Source: a bacterium
Lineage (GTDB): Bacteria > Vulcanimicrobiota > Xenobia > Xenobiales > JADMJV01
DNA: 32,991 nt
Direction: 5' to 3'
NCBI GenBank assembly: GCA_018780265.1
Contig: JADMJV010000069.1
Location: 170,611-203,601 of the forward strand
Shown here piece by piece: positions 10,120 to 17,047 of this stretch; position 1 is the first letter of the stretch, and each line of letters opens with the position of its first letter. Under the pieces are notes generated by a model that did not search any database, was not told the DNA's origin, and saw only the letters and a program-made list of their open reading frames with translations. Made by a program: the position numbers and the translations under genes.

Positions 10120-10845
10120 ATGAACCTCCAGCCCGGTAAACGCTACACCTGGATCGACCTGCCCGATTTCGATGGCGAACAGCGCTGGGAGCTAATCGAC
10201 GGCCATCCCTACGCTATGAGCTCCCCTCTGACCGCCCACCAACTGGTGTCTGTGCGCCTCACCGGCGCCCTCTTGCCGGCCTTCAACGGTAAACCCTGTC
10301 AGTTGCTGGTCGCCCCCATGGACGTCAAACTGACCGACCACGATGTAGTCCAGCCCGATCTGCTGGTCGTTTGCGAGCCCGCCCAGATGCTCCGCACACA
10401 CGTCGAGGGCCCCCCCCGCCTCATCATCGAGATACTTTCCGACTCGACCGTGCGCCATGACCGTGTACGCAAGCTTAATCTCTATGCCCGGGCCGGCGTC
10501 GCCGAATACTGGCTGGTCACCCCTCACCCAGCCATGATTGAGGTGCTGCACAACGACAACTTCAGCTTTCGAGTGGCCGGCAGCTACACCGAACGCGACC
10601 CCTTGCACAGCGTAGTCTTCCCCCATCTGAAATTCGACCTCGGCCCCATCTTCGCCGACCTGCCAGACCAGCCGCTGATCGACGAAGTCCACGAAGCCTC
10701 GCCAGAGTACCTGGCCACCTTGATGCTCCGACGCGGCAACAACATTCACCGAAGCCATCCTGCGGCTGGAAGAGACAGTTCAACTATACCCCCATCACAG
10801 AGCGGACATGGTCTGACAGGTGCGCCAACTTGTGTCACAGGTTAA
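10120..10845 (+). CDS. Uma2 family (DUF820) PD-(D/E)XK nuclease-fold protein
   Basis: The protein has 241 residues from the ATG at 10120. That start aligns with the N-terminus of the second Uma2 gene in this window; an upstream TTG at 10048 is possible but adds unaligned sequence. The family core is complete: RWELIDGHPYAMSSP, HQLVSVRLTGAL, VVQPDLLVV (the PD of the fold), PPRLIIEILSDST (the acidic E) and HDRVRKLNLYARAGVAEYW (Lys and Tyr). Uma2 proteins share a restriction-endonuclease-like fold and occur in large numbers in cyanobacteria and related genomes; their cellular job is not established. After EASPEYLATL the tail (RGNNIHRSHPAAG...) is composition-odd and does not match the paralogue, which ends soon after that point. 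A frameshift near 10725 probably altered the end. Confidence 0.85.
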   Translation: MNLQPGKRYTWIDLPDFDGEQRWELIDGHPYAMSSPLTAHQLVSVRLTGALLPAFNGKPCQLLVAPMDVKLTDHDVVQPDLLVVCEPAQMLRTHVEGPPRLIIEILSDSTVRHDRVRKLNLYARAGVAEYWLVTPHPAMIEVLHNDNFSFRVAGSYTERDPLHSVVFPHLKFDLGPIFADLPDQPLIDEVHEASPEYLATLMLRRGNNIHRSHPAAGRDSSTIPPSQSGHGLTGAPTCVTG

Positions 10846-10939
10846 GCGCGAAATCTACCTGCGTCTCGGCGAGAAGCCCGCAAGAGACTGTTTTCCCGCG
10901 GGATTTGCGCCCGGAGCCCAGAACGACTTACCCAGATGA
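10736..10939 (+). pseudogene. Helical coding relic with an in-frame TGA, overlapping the next start codon
   Basis: In a different frame from the Uma2 tail, the plus strand reads as a credible amphipathic helix (TFTEAILRLEETVQLYPHH), then a TGA at 10814-10816, then continues (QVRQLVSQVKREIYLRLGEK). It ends at a TGA (10937-10939) that overlaps the ATG of the next gene as ATGA, the geometry of translationally coupled neighbours. This suggests the end of a once longer gene, possibly the natural C-terminus of the Uma2 gene before a frameshift, now broken by a nonsense codon. No family is recognised. Confidence 0.35.
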
Positions 10940-11484
10940 CCGTGAATAGTGCGTTGCTGATGCTGGCGGCCTGTTACGTGCTGCCCATCCCCACCGGGTT
11001 CCTCGGCGGCATCGCTTACGTTGCCGGGCCGCCGCTGCTTGCGGCAGTAATTTTCGCTTTCTACGGCTTCGTGATGTTCACGTTGTGGCAGTGTTTTCGT
11101 TGGGTCAACGGGGGATTCGGGCTGGCCTTTTTGTCCGTGGGCATTCACTTGGGACTGGGGTTATTCACTTTCGCCCGTCCCTGCCAGTGGGCCGATGATG
11201 GAGTGCTGCTCTTTCTTTTCGCGGGTTTTGTGGCGGTGGGGTGTTCCGCAGGTTGGTTGGCCCACCGTCTGGGTCGTTGGAAATCGGGACTTGCTCTCGC
11301 GGCCACCGGACTACTTCCGATGGTCGTTCCCCTCACGCCGTTTTTCTGGGAGGGAATGGCCTGGTTCTGGTGCTATGCCGCCCAGTTCGGGCTGGTTCTG
11401 AGCCTGGCGCTCTTCTCCGAATCCCTCCCTGCCCCGGTCGCAGCAGTGGACTGCAGTCCCGACATCGGTTTCCAACGAAGGTAG
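10936..11484 (+). CDS. Multi-pass inner-membrane protein, unknown
   Basis: This 182-residue protein is almost entirely hydrophobic. About five to six membrane helices are visible: SALLMLAACYVLPIPTGFLG, LLAAVIFAFYGFVMFTLW, LAFLSVGIHLGLGLFTFA, VLLFLFAGFVAVGCSAGWLA, LALAATGLLPMVVPLTPFF and AAQFGLVLSLALF. There are no catalytic motifs and no recognised family. The start ATG overlaps the stop of a coding relic (ATGA), so it may have been the second gene of an operon. No clear Shine-Dalgarno precedes it, which fits reinitiation. The last ~15 residues are polar and may be altered, because another frame shows coding-like sequence beyond 11463. Confidence 0.65.
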   Translation: MTVNSALLMLAACYVLPIPTGFLGGIAYVAGPPLLAAVIFAFYGFVMFTLWQCFRWVNGGFGLAFLSVGIHLGLGLFTFARPCQWADDGVLLFLFAGFVAVGCSAGWLAHRLGRWKSGLALAATGLLPMVVPLTPFFWEGMAWFWCYAAQFGLVLSLALFSESLPAPVAAVDCSPDIGFQRR

Positions 11485-11606
11485 TCCACGAGGGGCAGAT
11501 CCTGGGTCAGGTGACTTGGGACCAGGTGACAAAGGCCCAACAACCAGTCCCAAAAATTATGCGCGGACGGGTCAGTCTGGGCAAGATCACCTTGCCGCCG
11601 ACGTAG
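11463..11606 (+). pseudogene. Short C-terminal coding remnant
   Basis: One plus-strand frame reads protein-like to a stop at 11606 (TKVVHEGQILGQVTWDQV, then KIMRGRVSLGKITLPPT). It overlaps the tail of the membrane protein in another frame and has no start of its own. It may be the tail of a deleted or frameshifted gene. No family is recognised, and the call rests only on composition and pattern. Confidence 0.22.
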
Positions 11607-11628
11607 CATCACCAAGAAACCCAGCTAG

Positions 11629-12191
11629 CTATTTGGGGGTTGCCACTGGATTCAGCAGCTTCTGTTGCTGCTCTTCGGTGAGCGGGTCCACCTTTTCACC
11701 ACGCTCACGCTTCTCGTTGTAATCCTGAACCATTTCTTTGCCGGTCCTCTTCCTCAACAAGGCGCCGTTGAACGACGGCATATCGTCGAGTTTGCGATAG
11801 GTGCCAAGCACGCCGTCAGCAGCCAGTTGCCCGCCCGGGCGCACGTCCACCAGCTGAGTTACCCGGGCGGTGGGCATCAGTACATCCACCCGCTCCTCGG
11901 CTTTGGCTCCGCCTTTCTTGTCGCCGAGGAATTAGCTGCGCCGGGTTTGGCTCCGTTGGCCGCCCCAGCGGGGCTCGCCTTGCCGGCCTTGCCAGCGGGT
12001 CGAACCGCGTCGTCTTTCGGCTTGTCTTTAGCCCCTCCCGCGGGACCGGCTTCTTCCGCTTTGCGGTCCATGAAGTTCTGGGTCACTGCCCCCAGCAGCG
12101 CATCCAGGTTGCCCGACCCCTGGGTCTGCATGGCTTTGTCGACTTCATCCATCAACTCGTCAGATATCTTGGTGGGATCTCCATTGCGCAA
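11629..12191 (-). pseudogene. Ala/Lys-rich hypothetical protein split by a frameshift
   Basis: Two minus-strand frames join into one plausible protein of ~185 residues. The first (12191-11877) starts only at a TTG and reads GDPTKISDELMDEVDKAMQT, then a low-complexity Ala/Gly/Lys/Pro linker. The second frame takes over near 11930, continues the same linker (GDKKGGAKAEERVDVLMPT), and ends with a charged C-terminal region (YRKLDDMPSFNG, VQDYNEKRERGEKVDPLTEE). One missing base around 11930-11940 explains the break. No slippery heptamer typical of programmed -1 shifting is visible. There is no signal peptide or membrane helix, and no family is recognised. The weak start suggests 5' damage too. The alternative is two separate, overlapping small genes. 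Confidence 0.45.
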
Positions 12192-12360
12192 AGTTTCCGG
12201 ACGAGGAGGGCGGTCTTGCTATCTAAACGGAAAATCTGACACCAATGTGCCGGATTTGTTACCCTTCGACACACCGGAAGCCGCCTCGTTTCACGCTGCC
12301 ATGACGATCGATTGCGCCTGCCGCCCTATCCTTGGCTTATCTCAGTCAAGGAGTTAAGTC

Positions 12361-13329
12361 GTGAAAATCCAGACCTCCCGCGGTAGCGGTTGTCCGTGGC
12401 ATCTCTCTCAGAAACCGCCCGGTACACCCAGCCTACAGGACACTTTTCAGCCCTCTACCGAGGTCAGCCAGCCTCCCTTGCAACTATCGCCGGAGCAGCT
12501 GGCCAGGATAGCCACCCAGAAAGCCACCTGCCCGTTTATCGGGTCTGCCCTGCAAAGCGGCGCCTTGCAGGCGCGCCACCAAGTAGAAAAGCCGCTGGCC
12601 AGTATCGAGGAAGTCAGGAGACTGGGGAACAGCGGGGGAGGAGACCTGGGAGAGTTGCTGGCCTTCTTTGCCTCGGGGAATCATTCGCGGATGCCTGGCG
12701 ACCAACTGGTTCCGCAGGGCCTATTTTCCCTGGATTTTCCAGGTTCGCAGGGATCTCACCCGGGCCACAGCGGAATTCTCCAGGGGGATCCGTCAAAACC
12801 GGATACGGGACGATTCAGTGAAGCAGACTTTCAGCGACTGGCGGCCCATGCCCAGGAAGGTCTGATCAAGCGCTCCAAGGTTGGGCAATTTATTGCCGAG
12901 AACCTGAAACGAGATGATCAATCCAAGGTGGGAGGATGGCACGTGGCCGGACTGCTGGCTGGCGACGTGTTGGAGTTTGTAAAGTCGACAGGTCCGGCCC
13001 TGTTGGCCCAACTGTCGGGGACTCCCCAAGAGGCGGCCGCCGCTCAGAGGGCCCTGGAGGTGAAGCTGACCAGACTTCTTGGAGAAAACAATTTGGTCGG
13101 GTCGGCTGGCGAATTCGGTCTGTTGTTCGCCTTGCTGGCCAACAAACCGGGTGCTCCCATTCAGGATGGGGAGCCGGCCCTGGCCCTGAGCGACGTGCAG
13201 CGGATGTTCCAGGAACACAGTCTGCCCGAAGGTTGGGAATCCTGGAAGAAGACTCGCTTGAGCTGGGTAGCCAACACCACCGGGCTTCTGCTGAGCGCGG
13301 CCAAGGCTTACTGGGGCGGATCTGACTGA
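12361..13329 (+). CDS. Conserved protein with CPF motif, possibly heme-thiolate-peroxidase-like
   Basis: This 322-residue protein starts at a GTG with AAGGAG about 9 bases upstream. A disordered N-terminus (~50 residues, Pro/Ser/Gln-rich) precedes ATCPFIGSALQSGAL. Further ordered blocks follow: NPLASIEEVRRLGNSGGGDL (reads KPLAS here), FASGNH, FPGSQGSHPGHSGILQGDP, GRFSEADFQRL, VGQFIAENLKRDD, NNLVGSAGEFGLLFALLA and LPEGWESWKKTRLSWV. The Cys-Pro pair followed later by an acidic/His region is reminiscent of family-2 (chloroperoxidase-type) heme-thiolate peroxidases, where Cys is the heme ligand; this is a weak resemblance and not an assignment. There is no signal peptide. Its 3' half lies antisense to the long tail of the propeller gene 12890-14557. 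Confidence 0.6.
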   Translation: MKIQTSRGSGCPWHLSQKPPGTPSLQDTFQPSTEVSQPPLQLSPEQLARIATQKATCPFIGSALQSGALQARHQVEKPLASIEEVRRLGNSGGGDLGELLAFFASGNHSRMPGDQLVPQGLFSLDFPGSQGSHPGHSGILQGDPSKPDTGRFSEADFQRLAAHAQEGLIKRSKVGQFIAENLKRDDQSKVGGWHVAGLLAGDVLEFVKSTGPALLAQLSGTPQEAAAAQRALEVKLTRLLGENNLVGSAGEFGLLFALLANKPGAPIQDGEPALALSDVQRMFQEHSLPEGWESWKKTRLSWVANTTGLLLSAAKAYWGGSD

Positions 13330-14557
13330 GCCCGTAGAGGACACTACTCTGCTTGGAGACGCCATGAACCTGGCGCAAGGCCACCAGGCGTTGCTCCTTG
13401 AGACTGGCCGCGACGTCGAGCACGAGCAGGCCCTTGTCCGTGCACACCGCCAGGCGGCTGGCATCAGGCGGATAGCTGGGGCCGGCTGCGTAGGCCAGTT
13501 TCCCCAGCAGTTTGCCGGTGCCCAGATCGAAAATCTTGGAGGGGCCACCATAGCCCACGCCTTCCATGGCGAAGTCGCTGGCACCAATGCGCATCATAAT
13601 TGCGGGTGTGTCGCCCAACAGCTTGCCCTCGCGCGAGTAGCAGTGGCTCCCCTCCTCGTCCGTCACCACAAATCCGCCCCGAGTCCACCAGTTCAGAGTG
13701 GCTTTCGACGAACTGGTGTAGACGGGCTGGTCCTGCTTGTCAGTCACCATCAGCCTGTCGCCTTCGTTCTTCCACTGCAGGCTACCATCCCGATTGCGCA
13801 CCGTGTCGCTTTGGAAGTCGGGCTTGAAGGTGACCACTTTGAGGCCGGGCGTGCTGTGAATGGTCTCCACGCAATGAGCTCCGTTGTCAGCCATGTGCCG
13901 AACTCGGATGCCGGCAGGTTCGGGGTCCACGTGAATGCTGTCGCCCCCCAGGCGAACCTCGGCCAGCTTTTGACCGGTGAGCGGCGAGTAGCTCTGCAGT
14001 TTGTCCAGCGCTCCCCGCACAATGCAGCCACCATCCGGCGCCCAGGCCAATTCCTGGCCGCCGCGTTGCGAAACCGTCCAGTTCCAGGAAAACAATAGCC
14101 GTCCACTGGGCCCGTCAAAGAGACGGGTGACGGGATCGAGATACACCGGCCCGTGAGCCGCTCCCCAGCACAAGAGTCGGTCCTCCCGCGGCGAGAAGCT
14201 CACGTCGTAAGCGCCGTCTACCTTGGAACCGGAAAAGGACCATGCCAGACTGGCTTTAGCGCAGTCGTAAACCCGCAACTGACTGGGATAGTCTCCCACT
14301 GCCAGCAGATTCCCCGTGCGGCTGAGCGCCACCCCGCAAACTCGCTTCATATTGGGGAATCGAGCCACCTGGCGCCAACTGGCCAGGTCGAAAACACTGA
14401 CCCCCTCGCCCCAGTTGATATAGACGCGATTTCCTGAAGCCGAGAAGCCGGTCAGCGGCTCGCCTCCGGACTTACAGTTGATCTGAGCCGCCGGCTCACC
14501 CCAGGCCAGGTTGGCGCCCAGCCACAACAAGGCAAGCATCCCGATGGAACGTTTCAT
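12890..14557 (-). CDS. Secreted beta-propeller (WD40/PQQ-like) protein with an antisense read-through tail
   Basis: The start is the ATG at 14557, preceded by AAGGGTGG and giving a signal peptide (MKRSIGMLALLWLGANLAWG|EP). The upstream in-frame extension lacks such features. Residues ~25-400 form propeller-like repeats: VFDLASWRQVARFPN, GVALSRTGNLLAVGD, DVSFSPREDRLLCWG, AWAPDGGC, KIFDLGTGKLLG and LAVCTDKGLLVLDVAASL. Such proteins act as periplasmic binding scaffolds; no ligand is evident. After ~residue 409 (below 13330) the frame continues another ~146 codons wholly antisense to the gene at 12361-13329. That part is Arg/Pro/Ser-rich with no repeat pattern, so the natural stop was probably lost. 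A real product may be ~410 residues. Confidence 0.72.
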   Translation of the reverse strand: MKRSIGMLALLWLGANLAWGEPAAQINCKSGGEPLTGFSASGNRVYINWGEGVSVFDLASWRQVARFPNMKRVCGVALSRTGNLLAVGDYPSQLRVYDCAKASLAWSFSGSKVDGAYDVSFSPREDRLLCWGAAHGPVYLDPVTRLFDGPSGRLLFSWNWTVSQRGGQELAWAPDGGCIVRGALDKLQSYSPLTGQKLAEVRLGGDSIHVDPEPAGIRVRHMADNGAHCVETIHSTPGLKVVTFKPDFQSDTVRNRDGSLQWKNEGDRLMVTDKQDQPVYTSSSKATLNWWTRGGFVVTDEEGSHCYSREGKLLGDTPAIMMRIGASDFAMEGVGYGGPSKIFDLGTGKLLGKLAYAAGPSYPPDASRLAVCTDKGLLVLDVAASLKEQRLVALRQVHGVSKQSSVLYGLSQIRPSKPWPRSAEARWCWLPSSSESSSRIPNLRADCVPGTSAARRSGPGPAPHPEWEHPVCWPARRTTDRIRQPTRPNCFLQEVWSASPPGPSERRPPLGESPTVGPTGPDLSTLQTPTRRQPAVRPRAILPPWIDHLVSGSRQ

Positions 14558-14702
14558 TTGCCACCCTTCTCGAAGCGACCCATGGCCCCTCCGGCCGGTA
14601 CGCCGACCTTGGCCTGGATGCCGGATCCACAGGGGAACTGACTTCTTGTGCAAACATTTTGGCGATATGCTGGCTCGCCCCTTTGAGGTGACGGAGTCGG
14701 CG

Positions 14703-15104
14703 CTAGGGGTGGAGTAGCGGCAGAGTGAGTAAATGAAACAGAATCCGCTGCCTCACCCAGCGCAAGCGGTCGGTCAGTCTGCGGGCCCGGGGCACTGCCA
14801 GGGTGGGAAATGAATCGATCAGCATCAGGTGGGCAATCCGTCGACCCTGCTCGCCCAATTGCAAGGCCATCTCCCGCAGAGACAGGCAGTCGCCACACAG
14901 TCCCGGAATCCGTCCCATGGCCAGAGCCGGGGCCTGGTCGGCGATGGTGGGATGCGTAAACAGCATGGCCACTGGCAGCCTCACCCCCAGCGCCTTCTCC
15001 AGGCAAGCCAGCAGGTCCAGACCGGAGAGAGAGTTTCCCCCCATATCAAAAAAGCTGGTCTGCCTGTCGAGTGCCTTGCTCTGCCGCGACGTGCGCGTCC
15101 GCAA
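14703..15104 (-). pseudogene. Nonribosomal peptide synthetase remnant: carrier domain plus broken thioesterase
   Basis: The frame opens only with a TTG at 15104. It shows a carrier (PCP/ACP) domain with TSFFDMGGNSLSGLDLL, where the Ser of GGNSL (residue ~25) is the phosphopantetheine site, then GVRLPVAMLFTHPTIADQA. It jumps straight into the middle of a type I thioesterase: GDCLSLREMALQLGEQGRR and LMLIDSFPTLA match the nucleophile-elbow helix of alpha/beta hydrolases. The usual ~80-residue start of the thioesterase is absent, as are the adenylation and condensation domains, and the frame ends after LLHP. This is therefore a relic of an NRPS C-terminus with an internal deletion. No intact biosynthetic gene remains in the window. 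Confidence 0.7.
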
Positions 15105-15183
15105 CTACGGAGATATGGCCGCGCTGGCCGGTGCCCTGCGTCAGGGCGCCGCCGACCACACTGTGTAGCAGATGCCTGGGATT

Positions 15184-15780
15184 TTAGGCACGATAGGCTG
15201 GGGTTGGCTCATGCACATCATCCGCCGGTGGCAGAGGCAAATTGGCAAAGAGTTCGGCTAGGTCCAGTTTCAACTCAGGAAAAGCCTGGCTGCGAAAGGT
15301 CCCGTTCTCGCTGGCCGCACCCACCCGAGCAAAAACGCCTTCCTGGTTGGTGTAGACCTCCAGCATAAAGGGATGCGGAGTGACCAGCCAGCATTCGTTC
15401 ACGCCAAACTTGCCGTAAAGGTCAAGCTTCCGGATGCGATCATGCCGCTGAGTTGAAGGCGAAAGAACCTCCACGATCAGGCGCGGTGCCCCGTCGATGT
15501 ATCCTCCCTTGACCTGCTCAGGCTGGCACACCACCATAAGGTCCGGCTGCACCATATCGTGTTCCGACAGCTTCACATCCAAAGGAGCCACATAGAGGCG
15601 GCACTGGCCCCCTTGAAACTGCGGCGATAGCCGCAGCGCCAGAGCCAGCACCACATCCTGGTGCATGACACTGGGCGAGCTCATGGCATAGGCGTGACCA
15701 TCCAACAATTCCCAACGAGTCTCGTCGTCCCAACTGCGGACTTCGGCAAAAGTGATGGGTTTGTTGCGCCTGGCCTCCAT
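15184..15780 (-). CDS. Uma2 family (DUF820) PD-(D/E)XK nuclease-fold protein, second copy
   Basis: A 198-residue, full-length Uma2 protein from the ATG at 15780. Core motifs: RWELLDGHAYAMSSP, HQDVVLALALRL, LDVKLSEHDMVQPDLMVV (PD), APRLIVEVLSPSTQRHDRIR (E) and KLDLYGKFGVNECWLVTPH. It clearly shares ancestry with the plus-strand copy at 10120-10845; blocks such as GHxYAMSSP, DVKL.EHD.VQPDL, KL.LY...GV.E.WLVTPHP and DEVHE/DDVHE line up. It ends at VHEPTPAYRA, which indicates where the other copy should have ended. The cellular role of this family is not settled. It stands alone, between the NRPS relic and the DUF2254 relic. No clear Shine-Dalgarno is seen. Confidence 0.88.
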   Translation of the reverse strand: MEARRNKPITFAEVRSWDDETRWELLDGHAYAMSSPSVMHQDVVLALALRLSPQFQGGQCRLYVAPLDVKLSEHDMVQPDLMVVCQPEQVKGGYIDGAPRLIVEVLSPSTQRHDRIRKLDLYGKFGVNECWLVTPHPFMLEVYTNQEGVFARVGAASENGTFRSQAFPELKLDLAELFANLPLPPADDVHEPTPAYRA

Positions 15781-15883
15781 CCATCAAGGTTCCACCAACT
15801 CCACAGGCGCCCTTCCCGATACGCTCTCCTTTCTAAGCCGAGATCCCGAGATGGAGGGGGTTTCTGGGGTTACCGTGGTATCG

Positions 15884-16087
15884 TTAATCGATACGCGACA
15901 GCACGGCCAGTGAGAAAGCGAAGGCATAAACACAGATGCCCAGACAGAAGCGGGTGGACTTCTCCTGCAGGGCCAGGGCAATAATACGCGAGGATAGTTG
16001 GGCGCTGGCCAACTGCACAGCCACCCAAATGGCCGACATAGTAAAGACGATCAGGGTGAGCATCGCGGAAGTCAACATGCTCACCAC
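15884..16087 (-). pseudogene. Fragment of a DUF2254 membrane protein
   Basis: Sixty-seven residues remain: SMLTSAMLTLIVFTMSAIWV, AVQLASAQLSSRIIALALQ and TRFCLGICVYAFAFSLAVLS. These match the helix pair and Gln/Ser-rich link found near the N-terminus of DUF2254 inner-membrane proteins, which are usually 400 or more residues long. A TAG lies just upstream in frame and a TAA ends the piece right after LSRID. In the +1 frame the sequence goes on (NDTTVTPETPSI), suggesting a frameshift as well as truncation. The rest of the gene is absent. Confidence 0.55.
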
Positions 16088-16348
16088 CGCGCGTGCCTAT
16101 AGCGCCTCACCGCGCCCATCACGCGAAAGGTGGACAAGGCCAATACCAGGCGTCGTAGTGCTTGATCCCTTTGGCCAACACGGTGAGGATTAAGTTCGAC
16201 GTCGGTGGACGACTTCCAGTAGCCGACAATCTGGTCGAGGCGCCTGCCGGGCCGGAGCCCAGACAGAGCATGTCGCGAACGCGCTGATAGGCATCCGACA
16301 TGGGATGTGGCATCTTGACAGCAAACATGGTGATGCTAAGATTGCAGA
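16088..16348. other. Gene-poor stretch left of the toxin-antitoxin pair
   Basis: No intact gene is seen here. One minus-strand frame is coding-like over about 50 codons (LDQIVGYWKSSTDVELN..., RRLVLALSTFRVMGAV), but it has no start and no family I can name. It may be further debris next to the DUF2254 fragment. The VapBC promoter should lie within the last ~100 bases, yet no clear -35/-10 pair or palindromic operator was found. Confidence 0.3.
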
Positions 16349-16609
16349 GTGAGAACCACCGTGACACTTGACCCCGATGTCCTGCAAATGCTGCAAACCA
16401 CGATGAAAGAGCGGGGGATTTCTTTTAAGGAGGCTCTCAATGTGGCTGTTCGTGAGGCTCTGGGCGGAGGAAATCGGCGCCGCGCCCGAGCGTTCAAGGT
16501 CGAAGCCGTGTCCATGGGGACCCCAACCCTGGACCTGACCAAATCCCTGGCATTGGCAGCCGATCTGGAAGACGAAGAGATTGTTCGCAAGTTGTCGATG
16601 AGGAAGTAG
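16349..16609 (+). CDS. vapB: VapB-type ribbon-helix-helix antitoxin
   Basis: This 86-residue protein starts at the GTG at 16349. The start is fixed by the N-terminal DNA-binding strand RTTVTLDPDVLQML, typical of ribbon-helix-helix antitoxins, followed by helices with GISFKEALNVAVREAL. The C-terminal half (TPTLDLTKSLALAADLEDEE) is the flexible, acidic part that wraps around and blocks the toxin. The gene ends 3 bases before the toxin's GTG, the standard antitoxin-toxin order. In known pairs the complex represses its own promoter; no operator palindrome stands out here. Confidence 0.85.
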   Translation: MRTTVTLDPDVLQMLQTTMKERGISFKEALNVAVREALGGGNRRRARAFKVEAVSMGTPTLDLTKSLALAADLEDEEIVRKLSMRK

Positions 16610-16612
16610 TCC

Positions 16613-17047
16613 GTGAAACTGCTTGACGCCAACTTGCTGCTCTACGCTTACAACAAAGACTCCGATCTTCATCTGCCCGCCAAGAACTGGCTGGAAGAAT
16701 CGTTGTCCAGCACTCAAACGGTTGCCTTTGCCTGGTCCGCCTTGCTGGCCTTTGTGCGCATCACCACTCGGCCTGGTATTTTTCCCCGGCCGTTGCCGGT
16801 TGCGGAGGCCTGCACACTGGTGAATCGTTGGTTGGGTCTGGCCAATACCGTGGTCATTCATCCCGGCAATCGCCACTCTCAGTTGCTCCAACAACTCTTG
16901 ACTCAGACCGGCACAGGTGGAAACCTGACCACGGACGCCCACCTGGCGGCACTGGCCATAGAGCATGGCGCCACGCTTTGTTCTTGCGACCACGACTTTT
17001 CTCGCTTTGCTGGACTGGACTGGGTCAATCCATTGCGGTCAACGTGA
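16613..17047 (+). CDS. vapC: VapC-type PIN-domain RNase toxin
   Basis: A 144-residue PIN-domain protein with a GTG start 3 bases after vapB. Acidic active-site residues are visible: Asp5 in KLLDANLLLYAY, Asp108 in NLTTDAHLAALA, and Asp126/Asp128 in SCDHDFSRF. The region that usually carries the second acidic residue reads WSALLAFVRITT, with no acid in it. This matches a known VapC subfamily with the pattern FPRPLPVAEA, though cleavage activity would need testing. VapC toxins are Mg2+-dependent RNases that stop translation by cutting tRNA or rRNA. The 3' end overlaps the convergent quinone reductase gene by 9 bases. Confidence 0.86.
   Translation: MKLLDANLLLYAYNKDSDLHLPAKNWLEESLSSTQTVAFAWSALLAFVRITTRPGIFPRPLPVAEACTLVNRWLGLANTVVIHPGNRHSQLLQQLLTQTGTGGNLTTDAHLAALAIEHGATLCSCDHDFSRFAGLDWVNPLRST

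Noticed and set aside
13364..14098. Plus-strand frame of 244 codons opposite the propeller gene
   Set aside because: It is a mirror of the minus-strand coding sequence, with no motifs, and the minus strand has clear propeller repeats and a signal peptide.
15074..15168. Plus-strand ending frame reading NYGDMAALAGALRQGAADHT
   Set aside because: It looks mildly protein-like but is short, has no start of its own and lies at the edge of the NRPS relic; not enough to call.
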